Assembly: GCA_050186335.1 (NCBI GenBank) | Contig: JBFWYO010000092.1 | Coordinates: 1 to 16,971 of the forward strand | Origin: JBFWYO01 sp050186335 | GTDB taxonomy: Bacteria; Pseudomonadota; Alphaproteobacteria; Bin65 | Direction: 5' to 3' | Length of the DNA: 16,971 bases | In this document: positions 13,317-16,971 of the stretch, in pieces | Layout: each line of letters begins with the position of its first letter | Position numbering within the stretch: the first letter of the stretch is position 1 | The notes under the pieces: model-generated | The model's input: only the letters and a program-made list of their open reading frames with translations | The model's database searches: none | Told to the model about the DNA's origin: nothing | Position numbers and translations under genes: made by a program

Positions 13317-14747
13317 TCACCCCTTGATACAGATCATCGGTTCCAGGCGCGCCACTTTGCGCGCGAGTTGCGCCTGCGCGGCGGCGTCGACCACGGCGCC
13401 GACATCCTTGTAAGCGCCGGGCGCTTCCTCCGCCACGCCGCGCGACGACGGACTGCGCACCAATATGCCGCGCGCCGCCAATTCGTCGACGACCTGCCGC
13501 CCGCGCCACTGTTTCGCAGCAGCGTTGCGGCTCATGCTGCGGCCCGCGCCATGGCAAGCCGAACTGAAAGCGCGCGCTTCGCTCTCGACGGTGCCGACCA
13601 GTACGTAGGAACCGGTCCCCATGCTGCCGCCGATCAGCACCGGCTGGCCGACCGCGCGCAACGCGTCCGGGATAAATGAATGGCCCGGGCCAAATGCGCG
13701 GATTGCCCCCTTGCGATGGACGTATAGTTTGCGCATCCGACCGTCGACTCGGTGTTCCTCGACCTTGCAGGTGTTGTGCGAGACGTCGAACAACAGCGGC
13801 AGGTCGCAAGCGGGAAAGAAATGCCGGAACACGCGTCGCGTGTAATGGCCGAGAATTTCGCGATTGGCCAGCGCGCAGTTGATGGCGCTCCGCATCGCGC
13901 CCAGGTAGCGCCGACCGACCTCCGAATCGATCGGCGCGCAGGCCAATTCCCGATCCGGCAGCACGATGCCGCTGGCGGGCGCGGCGATCACCATTTCTTT
14001 CAAGAACTCGCTGCCGATCTGATGACCCAGCCCGCGCGAACCGCAATGGATCGTCACGATGACCTGCCCTTGAACCAAGCCGAACGCGGCGGCCGCATCG
14101 GCGTCGAAAATTTCCGCCACCGCCTGCACTTCCAAGTAGTGATTGCCCGAGCCGAGCGTGCCCATCTCGCGCCGCTGCCGCTCCTTGGCGCGCTCGGACA
14201 CGTCGCCCGGCCGTGCCCCCGCCATCACACCGGCGTCTTCGATTCGCTCGAGATCGCGTTCCTCGCCCCAGCCGCGTTCGATTGCCCAGCGTGCACCCCC
14301 GCTCAGCATGGCATCCATTTCCATTGCGTCGAGCGAGATCGCTCCCTCGCTGCCCAGGCCGGCAGGAATCCGTTCAAACAGCGACTGGGCCAACGAATGC
14401 TGGAGTGTCCGCACCGCGCCGACCTCGAGACCGGTCAACATCGTGCGCACGCCGCATGAAATGTCGAAACCGACCCCGCCCGCCGATACCACGCCGCCCC
14501 GCTCCGGATCGAAGGCGGCAACGCCGCCGATCGGAAATCCGTATCCCCAATGGGCATCCGGCATGGCGTAAGAGGCGCGGACAATGCCGGGCAGCATCGC
14601 TACGTTGGCGGCTTGCTGGTAAACCTTGTCGTCCATTTCGCGGATCAGCGCTTCGTCGGCATAGATGATCGCCGGCACGCGCATCGCTCCGCTCGGCTCG
14701 ATACGCCAGGTCGTCGCATCGACGCGGGTGAACCGCCCCGGATCCAT
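13317..14747 (-). CDS. rtcB: RNA-splicing ligase RtcB
   Basis: A 476-residue GTP- and Mn2+-dependent RNA ligase. It joins 2',3'-cyclic phosphate (or 3'-phosphate) ends to 5'-OH ends, acting in RNA repair. Metal ligands are visible as D95 and C98 in GVGFDISCGVR, H203 in GSGNHYLEV, H234 in IHCGSRGLGHQ and H324 in DVSHNTCK. The guanylylated histidine is H399 in CHGAGRSMSR. MPDAHWGYGFPIGG at 62-75 is the family hallmark. The open frame extends upstream, but ATG 14745-14747 has an AAGGG Shine-Dalgarno and gives the normal N-terminus. It lies 13 bases after the archease gene in the same transcript. The helix GDVSERAKERQRREMGTLGSGNH is as expected. All catalytic residues are present. Confidence 0.96.
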   Translation of the reverse strand: MDPGRFTRVDATTWRIEPSGAMRVPAIIYADEALIREMDDKVYQQAANVAMLPGIVRASYAMPDAHWGYGFPIGGVAAFDPERGGVVSAGGVGFDISCGVRTMLTGLEVGAVRTLQHSLAQSLFERIPAGLGSEGAISLDAMEMDAMLSGGARWAIERGWGEERDLERIEDAGVMAGARPGDVSERAKERQRREMGTLGSGNHYLEVQAVAEIFDADAAAAFGLVQGQVIVTIHCGSRGLGHQIGSEFLKEMVIAAPASGIVLPDRELACAPIDSEVGRRYLGAMRSAINCALANREILGHYTRRVFRHFFPACDLPLLFDVSHNTCKVEEHRVDGRMRKLYVHRKGAIRAFGPGHSFIPDALRAVGQPVLIGGSMGTGSYVLVGTVESEARAFSSACHGAGRSMSRNAAAKQWRGRQVVDELAARGILVRSPSSRGVAEEAPGAYKDVGAVVDAAAQAQLARKVARLEPMICIKG

Positions 14748-14760
14748 TGAATACCGCCCT

Positions 14761-15198
14761 TCAGACGTCGACGATGCAGCCAGCCGACCAGATCCCGCGC
14801 GCATCTTGCGCGACGCTTAGCGCCGTATAGGTCGCACCCTTGGGTTCGCAGGCAGGTGCGTGGCGCGCCACATCGACCGATTCGCCCCAGAGCGTACCAG
14901 TCAAGTGCGTGCCGTCGAGACGCGCCGAGAAACGCGCGAACAACATCTTGCGTACCGCCATTTCATAGATGATGGCGTTCAGCCATTCGACGAAGAGCAG
15001 TTCCAGGTTCGGCGCGTCGCACTCAATCTCAACCTGCCGGCCCTCCTCGACCGCCGCGTCGGTGACCGCCGCCGTCAAAGCAAGTGCCGCCTCCTCGAAC
15101 GCGGCGGACGGCGTCGGTCCCCATCCGCGCACGCCAATGTCCGCATCATGGGCAAAATGCTGCCACCCCCTGTTCGATGCTGGTTCGGTGCGTGGCAT
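14761..15198 (-). CDS. archease, RtcB-activating protein
   Basis: A 145-residue archease. Family proteins speed guanylylation of RtcB and let it turn over many times, acting through a bound metal at conserved acidic residues. Signs here are WQHFAHDADIGVRGWG at 12-27 (the archease H-x-x-D-x-G-hydrophobic-x-G start, with D18 and D20), the AFEEAALALTAAVTD helix, LELLFVEWLNAIIYEM in the middle, and the terminal KGATYTALSV and GIWSAGCIVDV with the last Asp at 144. Length fits. ATG 15196-15198 follows AGGA by about 10 bases. It is the first gene of the archease-rtcB pair. No RtcR-like sigma-54 activator gene is beside it, and no properly spaced sigma-54 promoter is seen. Confidence 0.93.
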   Translation of the reverse strand: MPRTEPASNRGWQHFAHDADIGVRGWGPTPSAAFEEAALALTAAVTDAAVEEGRQVEIECDAPNLELLFVEWLNAIIYEMAVRKMLFARFSARLDGTHLTGTLWGESVDVARHAPACEPKGATYTALSVAQDARGIWSAGCIVDV

Positions 15199-15364
15199 CG
15201 TGGCCGATCCTAAACAGAATTATGATGACGGTTACCGACCCGCCATGCCTTGACCTATCGCAAGGCCGCCGGTGCCATAAGTAACATATATAAAATAGCT
15301 AAGAGAATTGGCTGGAATGACCGACCAACACCGGTCCCTCATGGCTATGAAAGGGGTTCCGCGC
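15199..15364. promoter_or_regulatory. divergent regulatory region between archease and the DUF3775 gene
   Basis: 166 bases with a marked AT-rich block (15280-15300, containing ACATATATAAAATAG) in otherwise GC-rich DNA. TTGACC at 15250-15255 is a good -35 for the rightward gene, but the nearest -10-like CATAAG (15276) is 20 bases away, so no clean promoter can be drawn. For the leftward archease gene a CATAAT box is seen without a matching -35. Promoters for both genes almost certainly lie here. Confidence 0.35.
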
Positions 15365-15784
15365 ATGAAGTCCGAACCGACGCTTTCGATCTCGCCCGAA
15401 AAAGTCTGCTTCATCGTCGTCAAGGCCAAGGAGTTCGACGCCAAGGACGTCGTCACCGACCCGGATCCGGCCTCGAACGCCTCGGACGATGCGATGTTGG
15501 CCGTGCTCGAAGACCACAAGGACGATCCGGTGTTCGACGAACTGGTCGGCTTCATCGGCGCGCTCAGCCAGGATGAACAGATCGATTTGGTCGCCTTGCT
15601 GCGCCTCGGCCGCACCGACGATACGCTCGCGGAGTGGGCGGATATTCGCAAGGAGGCCGCGCGGCAGCACAACAAGCGCACGGCCGCGTATCTGCTCGGC
15701 CAGCCGCTGCTGTCCGACTACCTGGAAGAAGGCCTGTCGAAGTTCGGGCAAAGCTGCGCGGAGTTCGAGATCGGCCGGTTATGA
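15365..15784 (+). CDS. DUF3775 domain protein
   Basis: A 139-residue alphaproteobacterial protein of unknown function. The C-terminal half reads LSQDEQIDLVALLRLGRTDD, then EWADIRKEAARQHNKRTAAYLLGQPLLSDYLEEGL, which matches what I know as DUF3775. The N-terminal half (LSISPEKVCFIVVKAKEFDAKD followed by an acidic DPDPASNASDD loop) also fits. It is a soluble, acidic protein without signal or membrane segments. The frame opens earlier, at TTG 15308 and ATG 15317, but ATG 15365 has AAAGGGG nine bases before it and gives the family N-terminus. It is divergent from archease-rtcB and convergent with cutA. No function can be inferred from the context. Confidence 0.82.
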   Translation: MKSEPTLSISPEKVCFIVVKAKEFDAKDVVTDPDPASNASDDAMLAVLEDHKDDPVFDELVGFIGALSQDEQIDLVALLRLGRTDDTLAEWADIRKEAARQHNKRTAAYLLGQPLLSDYLEEGLSKFGQSCAEFEIGRL

Positions 15785-15860
15785 CGGAACGCGGGCGCCG
15801 GTCCCGCTTCGCCGCGAAACGCGCCCATCGTTCCCCGGCAGGCGAGCCGCGTCGCCGCGT

Positions 15861-16199
15861 TCAATTTTCCGATAGCTTGCCCTGCCCCGACGTTTCGTCC
15901 CGGATCCAGCGCAGATAGTCGGCATTGCCCTGGACGATCGGCAGCGCCACCACACAGGGCACGGTATAGGAATGCAGTTCCTTGACCCGCGCGGTCAGCC
16001 GGTCGATCAGCACGTCGCGGCTCTTAGCGATCAGAACCACCTCGGTATCTTCGATAATCCTTCCGTCCCATCGATAGATCGACCGCATCGGCGCCAAGAC
16101 GTTGACGCACGCTGCCAAGCGTTCCTCGACCAGCACGCGGCCGATGCTCTGGGCCTGCTCGACCGATGCCATGGTCATGTAGACGAAACGTTCGGACAT
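15861..16199 (-). CDS. cutA: divalent-cation tolerance protein CutA
   Basis: A 112-residue CutA1, a small trimeric ferredoxin-like protein. It was linked in E. coli to copper tolerance; its true role is unsettled. The family pattern is complete: FVYMTMASVEQAQSIGRVLVEERLAACVNV, an IYRWDGRIIEDTEVVLIAKS core, then VKELHSYTVPCVVALPIVQGNADYLRWI. The Cys in LAACVN and the HSYTVPC stretch are the conserved candidate metal positions. ATG 16197-16199 is preceded by CAAGGAG with eight bases between, a strong ribosome site. The gene is divergent from the 100-residue gene over an AT-rich region. The 76-base gap to the DUF3775 gene has no convincing terminator. Confidence 0.94.
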   Translation of the reverse strand: MSERFVYMTMASVEQAQSIGRVLVEERLAACVNVLAPMRSIYRWDGRIIEDTEVVLIAKSRDVLIDRLTARVKELHSYTVPCVVALPIVQGNADYLRWIRDETSGQGKLSEN

Positions 16200-16220
16200 T
16201 TTCTTAACTCCTTGAAAAGA

Positions 16221-16232
16221 CGATCAGGATCG
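16221..16232. promoter_or_regulatory. small palindrome in the AT-rich cutA upstream region
   Basis: CGATCAGGATCG is a 5-bp inverted repeat with a 2-base centre, followed on the plus strand by six T residues. It sits about 22 bases upstream of the cutA ATG in a block (16200-16270) that is clearly AT-rich against its surroundings. It may be a small operator or promoter-proximal site; the stem is too short for a convincing terminator. Confidence 0.25.
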
Positions 16233-16260
16233 ACTTTTTTGATAAATTACTTTAACTTGT

Positions 16261-16307
16261 TTGTTGTTCAATGGGGCGGCGCGCATCCCGACGCGCCGCA
16301 ACAACAA
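16261..16307 (+). promoter_or_regulatory. long bulged hairpin in the leader of the 100-residue gene
   Basis: GCGGCGCG (16276-16283) pairs perfectly with CGCGCCGC (16292-16299) around an 8-base loop. The same right arm continues as AACAACAA (16300-16307), complementary to TTGTTGTT (16261-16268). The total is 16 base pairs with a single 7-base bulge (16269-16275) on the left. It ends 15 bases before the ATG at 16323. No U tract follows on the plus strand, so it is not a simple terminator. It may be a control element of the mRNA or a protein-binding site. Confidence 0.45.
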
Positions 16308-16322
16308 GGGACTATCATTGTC

Positions 16323-16625
16323 ATGGCGCATCCGGCTTCCGTCACCAACCTGGCCGATCATCGTCGTCCGCTCGACACCGCCGTCACCAAGCCCGTCGCA
16401 GGACCGCGCCCGACCCCATCGCAGCGCGAATGGCTTGCCCGCGGCTTGGCCCAGCCGGGCGGCAAGCTGCCCTTGTTCGACGCGAACGGTCGGCGCGTCA
16501 ATGTCGTCACGGTCCGCCGCTGCGTCGAAATGGGCTGGGCCGAACCGTGGTTCAACAATCCGATCAAGCCGGATTGGGAAGTCTGCAAATTGACCGATCT
16601 CGGCCGCCGCATCGCCGGCGCCTGA
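16323..16625 (+). CDS. conserved hypothetical protein, 100 residues
   Basis: The N-terminal 30 residues are flexible (MAHPASVTNLADHRRPLD...). The rest looks like a compact basic domain: SQREWLARGLAQPGGKLPLFDANGRRVNVVTVRRCVEMGWAEPWFNNPIKPDWEVCKLTDLGRRIAG. This pattern (helix, GGKLPLFD turn, recognition-like helix VTVRRCVEMGWAE, strand, CKLTDLGR) suggests a small winged-helix-like fold, and I recall similar short proteins in Rhizobiales. The function is unknown. The start is ATG 16323; AAGGG lies 13 bases upstream, which is far, so translation may be weak or controlled by the upstream hairpin. It is divergent from cutA, and 208 bases separate it from the next gene. Codon use matches the neighbours. 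Confidence 0.75.
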   Translation: MAHPASVTNLADHRRPLDTAVTKPVAGPRPTPSQREWLARGLAQPGGKLPLFDANGRRVNVVTVRRCVEMGWAEPWFNNPIKPDWEVCKLTDLGRRIAGA

Positions 16626-16833
16626 GTTCCGCTCGTCGACTGGACTTGCTGGCGCCGCCGCGCGTAACTCCGAGTCCGATCGACAGCCAACCGAAGCTAG
16701 TGAATGTGACTGCGGGCGCCATGGGCGATCGTAGCCGCGCCGCTTTGCCCTAATTCCGCACAGCCAGCCCTTGTTTGCCCGGACGCGGCGCGGCATGCTT
16801 GCTGGCCAAATCAACCTCCCGAAGGGGCATTCC

Positions 16834-16971
16834 ATGACCGTTCGCGCATCGATCGCCGCCGCACTCGCCGCCGTCACGTTAGGTGCCGTCGCCGCCGGGC
16901 CAATCGCCGGCCCCGCGCTTGCCCAGCAGGACAACAAAAGAGTCATCCGCGCGGTCATGCACGCGCCGCTG
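16834..16971 (+). CDS. N-terminus of an exported protein, probably an ABC-transporter solute-binding protein (family 5)
   Basis: The first 46 codons run off the right edge. ATG 16834 has an AAGGGG Shine-Dalgarno 7 bases upstream. A signal peptide is plain: MTVRASIAAALAAVTLGAV, further small residues, and a likely cleavage after ALA in PALAQQDNK. The mature start KRVIRAVMHAPL resembles the beginning of peptide/nickel-type (SBP_bac_5) periplasmic binding proteins of Rhizobiales, which read L-R-A-V-M-H-x-x-L before the LDP strand. That call rests on about ten residues. The 208-base gap before it holds only a weak promoter-like pair (TTGTTT and CATGCT, 17 apart). Confidence 0.6.
   Translation, partial: MTVRASIAAALAAVTLGAVAAGPIAGPALAQQDNKRVIRAVMHAPL

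Noticed and set aside
11659..14046. A 795-codon open frame on the minus strand across cog genes metY and the CoA-binding gene
   Set aside because: It is antisense to two clearly conserved genes and to part of rtcB in another frame; its arginine/glycine-rich translation is a shadow of GC-rich codon use.
15258..15277. Sigma-54-like promoter upstream of archease (TGGCAC ... TTGC on the minus strand)
   Set aside because: The two boxes are 8 bases apart instead of 5, so the GG and GC dinucleotides are 3 bases too far for sigma-54 recognition.
15785..15860. Terminator between the convergent DUF3775 and cutA genes
   Set aside because: A GGAACG...CGTTCC pairing exists, but it is interrupted, has a long loop and no T run on either strand.

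Overview
The window looks like a chromosomal segment of a GC-rich alphaproteobacterium, probably of the Rhizobiales/Rhodospirillales type. The evidence is an extended ribosomal protein S9, a DUF3775 gene, and the order CoA-binding protein - O-acetylhomoserine sulfhydrylase / enoyl-CoA hydratase-like / PaaI thioesterase / rplM / rpsI / argC, which I recall as a common alphaproteobacterial neighbourhood. Genes are dense, with no gene-free stretch over 300 bases. I see no rRNA, tRNA, CRISPR array, insertion sequence or prophage.

Left part (1-5700). A trypsin-like protease fragment runs in from the left edge on the + strand. It meets a leftward cluster argC - gamma-carbonic-anhydrase-like protein - SDR oxidoreductase - alpha/beta hydrolase. 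A small unrecognised + strand gene separates argC from the leftward ribosomal operon rplM-rpsI, and a strong intrinsic terminator lies between that gene and rpsI. Upstream of rplM, also leftward, is a PaaI-like thioesterase.

Middle (5701-13284). The 196-base divergent region between the thioesterase and a TerC-family membrane protein holds a near-perfect ACGT palindrome over the thioesterase promoter and a structured leader for terC. The rightward run is terC, an OmpA-like lipoprotein with four 11-residue repeats, an ECHDC3-like enoyl-CoA hydratase homologue lacking both catalytic glutamates, two tandem TPR-glycosyltransferase-like proteins joined by a GTGA overlap, a CoA-binding protein and metY. 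The tight spacing from the ECHDC3-like gene to metY suggests shared transcription of several of these genes.

Right part (13285-16971). An archease-rtcB RNA-ligation pair runs leftward with no RtcR regulator next to it. It is followed by a DUF3775 gene, cutA (leftward), a 100-residue conserved-looking protein with a long hairpin in its leader, and the first 46 codons of a secreted protein that is probably an ABC-transporter solute-binding protein.

Most of the window is housekeeping. The least explained parts are the TPR-glycosyltransferase pair beside the repeat lipoprotein, the ACGT operator, the leader structures before rplM, terC and the 100-residue gene, and the two unrecognised small genes.
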